Source: Rallus limicola (lineage: Eukaryota > Chordata > Aves > Gruiformes > Rallidae). Taken from it: a stretch of DNA of 64,000 bases. Shown in pieces: positions 1-12,374 of this stretch; positions within the stretch are counted from its first letter, which is position 1; each line of letters begins with the position of its first letter. The translations under genes were made by a program, and so were the position numbers. The DNA lies in assembly GCA_022605955.1 (NCBI GenBank), contig JAKCOZ010000008.1, positions 39,630,547 to 39,694,546 on the forward strand, read 5' to 3'. The notes beneath the pieces were generated by a model that was given only the letters and a program-made list of their open reading frames with translations, was not told the DNA's origin and searched no databases.

Positions 1-729
1 GCACCTCAGGAGGAAGAACCCCAGGCACCAGTACAGTTAGGGGAGCCCTGCTGGGGAGCAGCGCTGCGGGGAAGGAGCTGGGAGTCCTGGTGACAAGCAG
101 CTCTCCGTGCCCTGCAGCGTGTCCTCGTGGCCAAGAGGCCGATGGCACCTGGGGCCTTGGGAAGAGCGTGGCCAGGGGGTTGGGGAAGGTTCTGTTCTCC
201 TCCCCTCTGCTCTGCCCTGGTCAGGCCACGGCTGGAGTTGGGGGTGCAGTGCTGGGCTCCCCAGTTCAGGACAGACAGGGAGCTGCTGGAGAGAGGCCAG
301 GGGAGGGTATGAGGATGATGAGGGGCCTGGAGCATCTCTGGTGGGAGGGAAGGCTGAGAGAGCTGGGGCTGTTGGGCCTGGAGAAGAGAAGACTGAGAGG
401 GGATCTGATCAATACTTATCAATATCTAAACGAGGTGTCCAGAGTATGGGCCAGTTTTCAGTGATGCCCAGCGACAGGACAAGGGGTGATGGGCACAAAC
501 TGGAGCAGAGGAAGTCCCACCTAACCCTGAGGAGGAACTTCTTTGCTGGGAGGGTGGCAGAGCCCTGGGCCAGGCTGCTCAGAGAGGTTGGGGAGTCTCC
601 ATCTCTGGGGACATTCAGACCCTGCGATCCTGGGCACTGTCCTGTGCAGCCTGCTCGAGGGGACCCTGCTCTGAGGGGGTGGGACTGGGGGATCTCCAGA
701 GGTCCCTGCCAGCCCCTGTGATTCTGCCA
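1..729 (+). mobile_element. CR1 LINE 3' end, cut by window edge
   Basis: The + strand reads in broken frames as the CR1 ORF2 C-terminus (motifs like [55 protein letters not shown]). It ends in the typical CR1 tail around CCTGTGATTCTG at about 720. It is the same subfamily as 28820-29180 in the opposite orientation. Confidence 0.88.
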
Positions 730-1304
730 TGATGTTTTGGTGGGAGAAGATGGGCTGCAGAGCCTGGGGATGGAAGGGGCAGTAAGAAAGGCAGGGTGCT
801 GCAGGCTGGATGGCTGGTCATGCCCTTGGGCAGAGCAGGGTACAGAGGAGACAGCAGATAGAGGCAAGAACAGGACTGGATGGACTGCAAGGTTGGCTGG
901 GAACCAGACTAGGAGTTTCCCACGAGTTTTATTTTCTACCTTGTCACACCCCTTTCCTTTCCTTGAACCTGGTTGTCCTCTTTTGTTCCTTTCTTTTTTC
1001 CAGTTCAACAGCTGCAGAAAGGTTTAACAGTGCACAAAGAGCCTGATTGCCCAGTTTCCTCTTCGGCCTCCCTCTTCCTCTCTCCTCTCTGCAAAGCTCT
1101 TTGATATGATAGGTGGTCTTCTGCAGGCTGTAGGTGTTTGGAGGTGTGACATGTAACTGGGTAGCAGTGCCAGTAAAACTGAGATGAGGGAATTGCTGCC
1201 ATGATATTTTAACTCCTTGGGTTTTACTTCATAAATTTACCATTAGAACTTGATGAGATACTTGAGAAAGGTTCTGCTCATAACTTATAAAACAGACAAC
1301 TTGC

Positions 1305-2020
1305 ATCACAGAATCACAGAGTCACTGGGTTGGAAAAGACCCTTGAAGCTCATGGAGTCCAACCATCCCTGCCCTGTGCTGCCCCAGACCCCTGAGCACC
1401 TCATCTCCCCTCTGTTCAACACACCCAGGGGCAGGGACTCAGCCCCTCCCTGGGCAGCCTGGGCCAGGCCCTGACAACTCTGCCAGGGAAGAACTTTGCC
1501 CTCCCAGCTGAGCTGAGCCTGCCCTGGCCCAGCTTGAGCCCATTGCCCCTTGTCCCAGCTCCTGTCCCCTGGCTGAAGAGACCAGCGCCCACCTCTCTGC
1601 ACCCTCCGGGCAGGGCAGGTGGGGAGAAGGTCTCCCCTCAGCCTCCTCTTCTCCAGCCTCAACACCCTCAGCTCCCTCAGCTGCTCCTCAGAGGATTTGC
1701 CCTCCAGCCCCTTCCCCAGCCTGGTTGCCCTTCTCTGGACTCGCTCCAGGCCCTCCATGTCCTTCTGATGGTGAGGAGCCCAGAAGTGGACCCAGCACTT
1801 GAGATGCAGCCTCCCCAGTGCCCAGCCCAGGGTCACAATCCCCTCCCCAGACCTACTGGCCACACTATTGCTGACACAAGCCAGGATGCCATTGGCTTTC
1901 CTGGCCCCCTGGGCACACTGCTGGCTCATGCTCAGCCTGCAGTCACCCAACACCCCCAGGTCCTTCTCTGCCTGACAGCTCTCCAGCCAGTCTCCCCCAG
2001 CCTGTAGCGCTGCTCAGGGA
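1305..2020 (-). mobile_element. CR1 LINE 3' fragment
   Basis: The left edge shows the octamer-like CR1 3' end (tcacagaatcacagag). The minus strand reads as a decayed ORF2 C-terminus including [18 protein letters not shown] and a [20 protein letters not shown] segment. The 5' end is truncated near 2020. Confidence 0.88.
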
Positions 2021-3489
2021 AATGTACAGCTTAGATAAATTAACCTAGTTTAGAAGTGAAATTACTTTGTTGGAATTTCTATTTTGGGAGGTGAGTGTGA
2101 TGATCTGTTCGTTATCGCCTTGATGAGGGTAATGAGGTTTGAATGTCTAATCGCTGTTTCAAAGCAGAGTTTGCTGAGCCATTGGTGAAAGCCTCTAAGA
2201 GCCATTCAGTTTGATGTGCAGACATCACAGGTCGTGCAGGCAGTAGGACACCTGGCTCTGCTTGTGGGCTTCCCGCACAGTCCTCTAGCAATGAGGTTTG
2301 TGCTTGTGCTAAGTGGGTGTTTGAAACTTTTCCCTCTGCTGATGTGATGCCAGATGTGCTTAGCTAGGCATCCTCCCCAACAGTGCCAGCAGAGTCCTCA
2401 TTGTACTGCCAACTGGTGCTCCAGAAATATTTACCATAAACCAAAATTGGTAGAAATGCCAGGGTTAGACTTGGCTCCCCAGTGTGAGTGGATGGGAAAA
2501 GTTATAATTCAAATCAAATACAGTTATAAATCAAGTTTGTCCTGTAGAAGCAAATAGTTGAGTTTAAGATGACCTCACGTTCTTACCAGCTTTGGCTGAG
2601 TTAAAAATGGACAACATACAGTGATATTAGTGTAAATTTCTTACAATGTTAGTCTATACAGATCTGCAGTGTGAATGAGGGGCCTTAGCCTGCAGCAAAA
2701 GCAGCTGGATAATTAGGCTAAGGTAGTGATTTGCATAGTACCTGAATAAATTAACTAGTTCACCCAGCTTGTAGAACAGGATTTTTCTGGCACAGAATTG
2801 TGTGGACTAAGAGTTAGTTGCAATGTCTTTACTATTTTTACCAAGAAGTGAGGGTTTTCAGACTCATCATCTTTGAGAAAGCCAGAAGTGCAGTTTGACC
2901 TGAAGGAACAGGGTTGTGGTTTCCAACAGTGCTGCTCATGTTGTGGCTCACTCTAATCCAGAGAGAGCTGCTGAGGTTCATTGTGGTAGAGCCTCCCAAA
3001 GTCTGATCCACACGAATCTCTTTCCTGATGGTTGGAGGAGATGGTTCTGATGGTTCTGATTTTGGAGTCTGGAAGCTTTTGTGCTCTCCTGTCTTGTTTG
3101 GGGTCCTTTCTCTTCCCCACTCCCGCTGTCCCCAGTACCAGTGTGGCCAGTCAGCAGTGTGGCACGTGGCTCAGCAGCACCCCTCCTGCAGCTGAGCGAT
3201 TATTCCAATTAGCTCCAATTTTCCATCTTATTTTCCCCCTGCTTTCAAGGACCCAACCCCATGTTCTGGATGTGGGGCAGTGTGATTGATGGCAGATGAT
3301 GGTGACGAGCTTTGCTGGGCACAGAGCAGGGAGCGGGCTTGGTTGTGTTGTGGTCTTTCTCATGAGTCCTGATTCTGAGGCTCTGTAGTTACTTTCTTAG
3401 GGGCCCAGGGAGAGAGGTGGGTTTGGAAAGCTGAGAACTCTAGCACTGGGAGAGGTAAGAGTAAGGAGGAGTTAGCAGAGCATTTAATC

Positions 3490-3810
3490 TGTCTGTTTTT
3501 GTACCAGGGAGCCCAGAACTGGATACAGAACTCTTGCCAAACTTTTGTAGGGTCTAACTTTTCCAAGAGCAAAAAGCAGAATGCTGTCATGAATGTATCA
3601 AAGTCGTGGAAGGTAAGGGGAAAGTAGCTCTGCTGGGTTTGTTCCCCCCCCCCCCAGCCTTGTATTCATCAAGATTGGAGAAAGAAGACTGGGGAACCTG
3701 AGAAACCGACTCATGTTGTATGAATGGGCAAGGCAAGTGAAACTTAGGTCCCCCCTTAGTCTTCTTTTCTCTAGGCTGAAGAGCCCCAGCTCACTCATCC
3801 TGTAACTCTC
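3490..3810 (-). mobile_element. Old CR1 remnant
   Basis: Two short CR1-like pieces are visible. One lies at about 3505-3540 (FWAPWYKN-type reading on minus), the other at 3735-3800 ([15 protein letters not shown] on minus). The DNA between is eroded, so the limits are approximate. Confidence 0.6.
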
Positions 3811-5118
3811 CTTTAGAGGAGAAAATGGTGTTTTCTTCTTCGCCCAGGTTCCCTTGTAACAAGATCAACCCAGACTTAATCTGACATTTGGCACATTGAC
3901 CTCCCAAACACAGACATGGTGCTGTCTGACAATGTCATCTACAGGCAGTCTGGCTCAGGGAGACTCCTGGCTTAGCTGCTTGTCCTGTTCTGTTTTTCAC
4001 AGCCTTTGTTACCATGTTACCTGTTTGCATCTGCTTTTTGTTTTTTTTTTACTCAGGCTGGAGGAGATGACTTTCCTTGATCTCTTTAACAAAATATGAA
4101 GTTGTTTGCTGTTTCCAGATCAACAAATCGTGGTGGGCTCTTGACTTGTGGTTGTGTAGAGCTTCAGCTCACATCAGATGTGAACTACAGTTTCTCACGT
4201 GTTGTCACCGCTCTGAGCACCAGGGATGTTGAAGTGGTTCTGTTGGGAGGCTAAGTTTGTTCTTATTTTGGAAACAGAATTCTGATTAACTGTTTGAGGG
4301 AACTTTGCCTCTTTTATCGGGTGGGGTTGAGACATCATGAGCTTGGTGAGCTCTGTGTCCAGCCGCTCTCCACTGAGGACACTTCAGTTTCATTACTGGC
4401 CTGTCCCATTTTGCTAGCAGGAAATGTATTTGATGCCCCTTGATCTGTTGTCTGCTTGGAAAGCTTCCCTCGTGGAGAGTAGGAGAACTCTCATTAGGTG
4501 AGAATGTGTGTGTTTCTTCTGTACGAGACAGGTGTGTGTCTCTGGAGGTGCATTCACTTCTAAAATAAATTTGATTTATTAAAACTTCCCCTGTTAGGCT
4601 GGTATTTTTTCCCCACACACCCTCCCTGAACACGGGAGGGGGTTAATGCCTGCCTGCAGATGGGGATGGAAAAGGGCTTATGGAGCCCATTCACTCGTGG
4701 TCTTAACAGAGCCCTGAGAAAGCTGAGGTATAGGAACTGATCTGGTCAGGAAGATTTGAAAGTACATTTTGATTAGCTGAAATAGAACTGGTATATTGAA
4801 CCCAATTATTATTTGAAAACTCACACTTCAAATGGGAACACCGCATGTTACTGAAAGGTTTTAATAAAAATCTTTCCTAATTTGCTAATTTATTGGTAAT
4901 TAATTACCAGATTCTGTATTGATAAACATTTAGGGTGAAGGGGAGAAACCCCATGAGAGAAGGAGGAGTCCTTTCTTGCTTCCTAAGGTAACCGCTCTGC
5001 TTGCAGAGGATCTGGCACACATTGTTCTTGAGCGATGACTTCAGTTCAGGGAAAGCAGCTTTCTGTAGGTACTTGCATTTTGAAACTTGTTTTTCTCATT
5101 CTAGCAAGACACTTATTG

Positions 5119-5624
5119 TAGAATCACAGAAAGCTTTGGGTTGGAAGGGACCTCAAAGACCATCCAGTCCCATCCCCTGCCAGGGCAGGGACACCTCTCA
5201 CCAGCCCAGGCTGCTCGAGGCTCCATCCAACCCGGCCTTGGACACCTCCAGGGAGGGGGCAGCCACCACCTCCCTGGGCACCCTGTGCCAGGGCATTACC
5301 ATCCTCAGGGTGAAGAATTTCCTCCTAATATCCGCTCTAAATCTCCCTCCTTCCAATTTAAACCCATTCCCCCTTGTCCTGTCACTCCAGGCCCTTCTAA
5401 AACGTCCCTCTCCAGCTCTCTTGTAGCCCCTTCCAGTCCCTGAGGGGCTACCACAGCCTTCTCTTCTCCAGGCTGAACCAGCCTGGCTTCACAGGAGAGG
5501 TGCTCCAGCCCTCTGGGCCTTTTTGTGTCCCTCCTCTGGACCCACTCCAACAGGTCCATGTCCTCCTTACGTTGGGGGCTCCAGAACTGGACACAGCACT
5601 CCATGAGAGCAGAGCAGAGGGGCA
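5119..5624 (-). mobile_element. CR1 LINE 3' fragment
   Basis: It begins tagaatcacagaaagctttg with the ggttggaagggacct signature. The minus reading gives [20 protein letters not shown]. It abuts another minus CR1 at 5625. It is the same subfamily as 55715-56365 (which is plus). Confidence 0.88.
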
Positions 5625-6075
5625 GAATCATAGAACCACTTAGGCTGGAAGAGACCTTTAAGATCACCAAGTCCAACCCCAGCCTAACCCTGCCTAGCCC
5701 ACCTCTAGAGCATGTCCTCAAGCACAACATCTATGCTCCTTTTAATTCCCCCCAGGGATGGTGACCCCACCACCTCCCTGGGCAGCCTGTGCCAGTGCTT
5801 GACTCCCCTTTCAGTACAGAAATTCTTCCTGATCTCTGACCTAAACCTCCGCTGGGGCAGTTTAAAACCATTTCCTCTTGTCCTATCCCTTGTTACCTGA
5901 GGGAAGAGACCAACCCCACCTCTCTACACCCTCCTTGCCAGTAGTTGTAGAGAGGAATAAGGTCTCCCCTCAGCCTCCATTTCTTAATGCTAAAAAAGCC
6001 CCAGCTCCCCCAGCTGCTCCTCACAGGACTTGTGCTCCAGACCCTTCCCCAGCTTCGTTGCCCTTGCCCTTCGAG
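5625..6075 (-). mobile_element. CR1 LINE 3' fragment, head-to-tail with the previous
   Basis: It starts gaatcatagaaccacttagg followed by ctggaagagacctttaagat, a distinct CR1 3' end lying directly against the truncated 5' side of the 5119-5624 copy. The right limit, near the gttgcccttgccct stretch, is approximate. Confidence 0.85.
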
Positions 6076-7435
6076 GGAAGGAAAGGTCAGAATGAAAAAT
6101 ACACTCAGCCCTCCATGCTCCAAGGGCTAGAAACAGTGACCCTGGGGCAGCAGGTCTTCTACGGATAAGGAAAGTGAAAGACAACACTGAGCCCAGTAGC
6201 CATGTAAGATCCTAACTTGGTGATGGGTTATTGCAGAATAACCTGCTGCTGCAGCGCGTTGCTCCATCAGCTGCACTGGGGTGGTGTGGCTGTCGCACTC
6301 CTAGAGGTGATGGTGCACCCATCTTAAAGCAGCCCCAACTCCTCCCCAGTCCCGTGTTGTTCCTTGTGTTCCCCTGGGGGACGTGTATCTGCAGGGGGCA
6401 CCTGCAGAGGTTTCAGGTCTTGGTTTTGTACGTGAACTGCAGGTGTATCATAAATGAGAAAATAAAATTTGCAGGGGAAAGTCACAGTTCAGATTCGTAA
6501 AGCCCTCGCAGCTGCACTGAGAGGGAGGGAGGGTCCTTGTTGAGGGGGGGGGGGATGCAATGGTAGGGAATGTTTAATAGTTACTGGTGGCCCCTCTGAT
6601 GTCTTATTTCTGCTATGCTGGAAGGTGAGTGTGAGATGTCCTGAACATCAGCCAGGCTGAAGGGCTTGGATCCCCCTCTCCTCCCTGCCTGCAGTCCTGC
6701 TCTAGACAGGTGCTATGGACCGCCTGGAGCAGTCCAGTGCCTCTGCTGGTCCCTCTGCACAGAGGCCAGGAAGATCTGTAGTCCTCTGATGAGTATATAA
6801 AGTACCACCCTCGATTTGAGCAGCAGCGTTCAGATGGCTGAGGCTGACAGAGTCATTCCGGCTGTAGTACCTGCAAAGGTCTGTGTTGTACAGCGTGAGT
6901 GTTCTGGGTGTTGCTCTAAACAGGTGTGCATGCTTCCCAGACTGTACTCACATCACCTGCCTTGGATTTAGACTCGAGAAATTTGACAGAACAGTTTTAC
7001 TTAAAGTTTTATTTAAAAGGTGGAGCAGCGGCATCTTACCTCTTCAGGATCTGCGAGCCCAGGGTGGAAGTGTAACCATTCCTGCAGCGTTTCTCTTGAT
7101 GTCTAACAGTAACCTGGGAGAGGGTCGGTCCCTCTCCTCCCTCTGCATGGATCCTGCCTGTGGACCACCGAATGGCAAATGATTGTGAGCTCCTGGGAGG
7201 AGCAGGGGAGCTCTGTTACTCTGTTACCTTCTCTGTGAGATGTTTACCAGGCCAAGCCAGGTTTTAGGTTTGATAATTTAAATTGCGGTCAAAAGATGAG
7301 ATTTGTTTATTTTCTTAAAAGGTATAGACTTAGGGCTCCAGTCGAGTCAAGGGTGATAGAAGGACGACATAGCTGTGGGATGCAGATGTTTTATTTGCAA
7401 ACCTGAATTTGTACTGAAATAAAACTGTATTTCAG

Positions 7436-7555
7436 GTGTGGATCCATCCCTGCAAGCAGAGAACAGAGTCCCAGGCTCTTCACAAGCTACTGCTGCTGTA
7501 TCTAAACAGCAGAAGTCCCGTTCTACCAACTCCAGGGATGAGCGCTTCCGATCTG
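7436..7555 (+). CDS. DIP2A: DIP2A internal exon 1 of 23 (linker)
   Basis: The 120-bp class 1-1 exon has acceptor ttcag and donor gtaag. It encodes the start VDPSLQAENRVPGSSQ and ends SRDERFRS, matching the segment just after the DMAP1-binding domain of DIP2A. It is probably the third exon of the gene. The encoded peptide is Gln/Ser/Lys rich and likely disordered. Confidence 0.93.
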
Positions 7556-8474
7556 GTAAGGAAAAGAAATGTAGCTGTAACATCAGGGCTCTGAAGAGGA
7601 AAAGCATCCCAGGAAAGCAGTACCTACAGTACCTAAAGAAAAAAGTTGGGTTTTGGGAGAAGAGAAGAGCTAGTGACTGTTTTTTCAAGTAGTTGTTTGT
7701 ATTTTGTATCCAGGGAGGGTTTTGGTCAAATCCAAAATGGATGAAATGCTGTGAGGGAAAGGAGCTGTACACATGCCTTCTGTTGTTGTTACTGTGAATT
7801 CTACACCATGATTAACGATTTTCTCTTTCTTGCCAGTTGGGTTTCTGGTTTGTAGAGGAGTTTAAATTTAAACATTTGGACTATGGTGTGGGGGTCATGG
7901 GTTGTTTTGGTTTTTCTCCTGGTTTGTTGGGCTGTTTTGTTAAAGGAAGGTTCTAGGATTATCATATTTACTATAGGTCACTTTCAGATATTTCCTGGCT
8001 TAAAGCAAATACACAAAAAAGGGAAATGTCACAATGGATATTCTACTTCATTTTAAATGGACACCACTGTGACAAACCTGTTTTGGAAAATACCAGTATC
8101 CTCATCACATCCTGTTCCCATTGTTACTTGTCAGGTGGTTGAAGTTCGCTGTTTCCCTGTGAAATTCCTAGTCACAATAGTGAGAATAGGCAGGTGATGA
8201 TGAGTTTTTCTCTCCTAAATACCTTTGGACTTTTAACTGGGACTTTTTCTGTTTGCTCTCCCAGGGTAATTACATGCCTTAGGTTTGGGGATGGGAGGTG
8301 CAAGTGGTGGTGTGCACTGCACTGTCCCTAATGTGTTGTTAGTTGTGCATCACCTTGTTTGGCAGCTGCTTGGGCATAGTGGTTATTGCATGACACCTGC
8401 CTCGCTGGCATTTAAAACCTCAGGCCAGAAACAGCGCTGATGTGCCAGGATGGGTTCCTTACGGGTAACTGCAG

Positions 8475-8790
8475 GGTGAGAGGCTGCCCACAACTACCTG
8501 ACAGGAAGGTGGAGAGAGGTGGGCGAGGGTCTTTTCAGTCAGGTGATAGGACAAGGGGAAATGGCCTCAAGCTGCACCAGGGCAGGTTGAGATTAGATAT
8601 TAGAAAAAAAAATAGTTACTGACAGAGTTGCCAGAGCCTGGCACAGGCTGCTCAGGGCAGGCTGAGTCACCTTCCCTGGGTGTGTTTAAAGAAAGAGTAG
8701 ATGAGGTACTTGGGGATATGGTTGAGCTTAGGATTGGATTGGTTGGACTTGATGATCTGAAAGTTCTTTTCCAACCCTGTGAAGTATTCC
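8475..8790 (+). mobile_element. CR1 LINE 3' fragment
   Basis: The + strand carries [20 protein letters not shown], then a frame-broken VARAWHRLL-like part. It ends in gttggacttgatgatctgaa and tccaaccctgtga, the CR1 3' tail. Confidence 0.85.
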
Positions 8791-9915
8791 AAGGAGGTAT
8801 ACTGACCCCTGGAAAGATGCATGTGTTCAGCTACAAAGCAAAGGGACTTCTGGCTGTTGAGGAGGATTGCACAGTATCACAATTAACTCAATGATGGCTT
8901 TTAAGAGGGGTTTAATTTTATTTTTGCATTTCAAGTGTATTGTCAATCTATTCCTACTGTTGAATATGTGTCCAGAAAACCCACTGTGCAGATGTGGTTG
9001 AATTATAGCTGTGATTTCCAAGTTACTCTGTGACCAAGTAGATTCCAAAGAAATTACCAGCAGTCAGGAATCTGATGGAAACGGATTAATTAGAAGTAGC
9101 ACTTCATGTTGTTCAACTTACAGAAACAAAGTTTCCAGAAAAAGCCACAACTGCAGCAGGGAATACTTGGGAACTGTTAACTGGGAGGATGATGCAGTTC
9201 CCAGTCCCCAGCCTTCGATGCCCCATTTAAATTATACTGTAAGAAATGAGTGAGGAAGCAAGTGAGTAACACTGCCATGTCACTGGCATTGTCTGGGGAA
9301 GATTTGGTCTGGAGCTCAGTAGTCTTGGAGTGCAAGATACTTAGAAGTGGGTGGGTATGAAGTTCAGCTAGAATGCTTGCTTAGGAATAGAGGTGGCTTT
9401 AAACATTAGTCTATCAGTGCTAATTACTAAGGCTTCCTCTTTTCTAGAGTTAATATTTCGATAGCCTTTTTTAAAACTCACTAGCATATTTTTACATCTC
9501 AGTGTTTCTCATTGACTCCAAGTGTCATGTCCAGGGGTTTTAGGTTATTTCTTGTACTTGTCACTGGCTGGTGCCAAAACCCCAGGTAAAATTTCCTGTG
9601 GGTTTCCCATCACTACTCCCTTAACTCAAGTTTCCTTAAGTACTTTTGCCCAGGACATGTTCTTTACTTGGATATATGGCAGGCCTTTGTGTGCTCAGGT
9701 GGTATCAAAACAAAATAGCGATGGTTCTCCTTGATTTAGATCAAACTTACCTCTATGGAAGGGAGCACAGATTCAGCTTTAAGGAGTGAGTCTCTTTTTC
9801 CTCTTTAATTTTTACAAAAAAAACCCAAACCTTCATATTTTTACTGCATTAGTGGTTCTCTTTATCTCAGTGAAGAGGCAGACTTAGAGATGTACAAGGT
9901 GTTTACATGTGGGTT

Positions 9916-10750
9916 TAGAATCACTGGTCTGGGTTGGAAGGGACCCCAAGGATCACAGAGCTCCAACCCCCTGCCACAGGCAGGGACACCAACCTCCAGG
10001 CCTGGAGCTACACAAGGTTGCCCAGGGCCCCAGCCAACCTGGCCTTCAACACCCCCAGGGACGGGGCACCCACCCCCTCTCTGGGCAGCCCCTGCCAGCC
10101 CCTCACCACTCTCTCTGCAAAGAACTTCCCCTGATTATCTCATCTCACCCTTCCCTCCTCCAGCTTCACTCCATCCCCCTTGTCCTGCCAGTCTCTGCCC
10201 TTGAACAAGCTGATTCCCCTCCTGTGTCTCTGCTCCCTTCAGGGACTGGCAGGCTGCAATGAGGTCCCCCCACAGCCTTCTCTTCTCCAGGCTGACCCAG
10301 CCCAGCTCCCTCAGCCTCTCTCCACAGGGGAGCTGCTCCAGCCCTCTGAGCATCTCTGTGGCTCCTCTGACCCCTCTCCAACAGCCCCACATCTTCCTTG
10401 TCCTGGGGCCCCAGCTCTGGACACAGGACTCCAGCTGGGGCCTCCCCAGGGCAGAGCAGAGAGGGACAATCCCCTCCCTGTCCCTGCTGCCACCCCTCTG
10501 CTGATGGAGCCCAGGATCCCATCGCCCTTCCCAGCTGCCAGAGCCACTGCTGGCTCAGGGGAAGCTTCTCACCCAGCAGAACCCCCAGGTCCTTCTCCTC
10601 AGGGCTGCTCTCCAGGAGCTCTTCCCAGCCTGTATCCATGCCTGGGGCTCCTCCAGCCCAAGTGCAACCCCTGACACTTGGCAGTGCTGAAGCTCATTAG
10701 GTTCACCCAGGCCCAGCTTTCCAGCCTGTCAGGATCCCTCTGGAGAGAAT
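9916..10750 (-). mobile_element. CR1 LINE copy, near-identical to 23977-24755
   Basis: It starts tagaatcactggtctgggtt. The minus reading includes [38 protein letters not shown] and [19 protein letters not shown] with long intact frames, so it is young. Translations of this copy and of 23977-24755 differ at only a few residues over more than 150. Confidence 0.92.
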
Positions 10751-11879
10751 TACCCCTCTGATTATAACAGATGTTGAATCATCTATTTGATTCGAGTCTG
10801 AAAATACATCACATCAGCATTGATGTTTTTTCTCCAGCTGCTCATGCTGTGAGATTAGTGTCTATGTCGAATGCAGACATGAATGTTGAGAAGACACCTT
10901 GCAAAGCACCAGCTACTGCAAAGTAGCTTCACTCAGCTCCTCACAGAATGAGCTGCAGTTCTGCTTCGCAGAGTAGTCCCAGTAAACCTGAGAAATTCTG
11001 GCTGTGCTGAAAGCATGTTGGGCCTAAAGACAGGATGTCAACCTCCACCAGCCTGAAATGTCACCTTCTGGCATTTCCCCATTTGGTGGCACATGTTACG
11101 TGTTGGGAAGGAGAAGCAGCTTTGGGCTGTGATGTCGGATCCTGCTGCTGTTCTGTCAGTTCTGGGCCTGGCTTATTCTTTAGTCTTTTGCAGGGAGTGG
11201 AGGGTATGATGTTTCTGCACTTCTTATTTCCCTATGGTGTTTATTTCTCTGTTTTTTCCTTTCTTCACATCTCATCAGTTCTGCTATGTGCTTTTCAAGA
11301 GTAGCCAATGCTGGTGGAATGTAACTTCAGAGAACAGGATTTCTTTCTGGAGCAATTACAGTTCTTTTGGACCCAACCACATAAATTACTTAAAATAAGC
11401 AAGTGAAACAGTTTGGGCTTTTTCTGCAATTAATCTGCCATTTACTCGCTGTAAGCACGTCTTTTTTTATACTCTCCCAGGGTTCTTCTCCATTTAAATT
11501 CTCTACAATTTTTGTCATCCAGGTTTTGAGCTCTAAATATTACTCAAAAATTCCTCAACAATGCATGCCATCAACAAATAGCATAGGCTGCTTCCCAGAA
11601 GAGCAGTTAGTGCTCCAGCACTTCAACTCGGTTTCCTTCTGTACGATGAAGCCAGTGTGATGAAGTGAGGAACACTGACTTTGAGGGTGTTTGTCCATGC
11701 TGAGCGTGAAGACCCACATGCCAACAGTCGGATGCTGAGCAATGGGTGTGTTGGTGTTGCTGCTGGGTTTTGTTCAGGGGAGGTGTGTGGTTTGTGGAGT
11801 CTTTCTGCATTCAGTCCCACTGCTGCCTGGTTCTGGGTAAGAGCACAGAGGAGTTAGCTGGTGAGACCTCAGAGAGAGA

Positions 11880-12374
11880 GACAGCAGGCTGGAGCAGTCT
11901 GGGCTGAGGGACTGAGAGCCATCCTGTGATTGATGCCTGCCCCCATAGCAGTGACCCAGGCTGGGGCAGCTGGGGAAGAGCTGAGGCCCCGTGGGAAAGG
12001 ACTCAGGCTGGAGAAGTTCCTGGAGGACTGTCTGCTGTGGGTGGGACCCCAGGGTGTAGCAGGGGCAGGGGGAGGGCTGCTCCCCTCAGGAGGAAGGACC
12101 AGCAGAGATGTGGGATGGATTGACCCTTAACCCCATTATCAATGAGATGAATTTTTCCCAAGTTGAATCTCGGTGTGTAATAAATGAGATGGGTTTTTAT
12201 TCCATGTTGGGTCTGTTTTGCCTGGGACAGTAATGGCTGGATGATCTCTCCTTGCCCTTATCTTGACCCACAAGCCTTTCATTCCGTCTCCTCTCCCCTG
12301 CCCAGCTGAGGGGTGCAGTTGACAGAGCAGCTTTGGGGGGGCACCTGGCCTCTAGCTGGGGTCAGCCCCCCACA
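11880..12374 (+). mobile_element. ERV-derived tail and LTR fragment
   Basis: The stretch with cctcaggaggaaggaccagc near 12085, an AATAAA at 12179-12184 and the end gggtcagccccccaca at about 12359-12374 resembles the 3' internal/LTR region of avian ERVL-class elements as I remember them. The left limit is approximate. No coding frames of a virus remain. Confidence 0.5.

Larger units (their letters stand above)
1..7435 (+). other. Upstream DIP2A intron (partial)
   Basis: No coding exon is recognisable here. It holds CR1 copies at 1-729, 1305-2020, 3490-3810, 5119-5624 and 5625-6075, a C12 run at 3644-3655 and a G run near 6544-6553. The remaining unique DNA shows nothing I can name. Exons 1-2 of DIP2A, which would encode the DMAP1-binding domain, are not seen. 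Confidence 0.7.

Noticed and set aside
107..721. Long open frame of 204 codons on +
   Set aside because: It is the frame-shifted trace of a CR1 ORF2 C-terminus with the CR1 3' tail following; not a gene.
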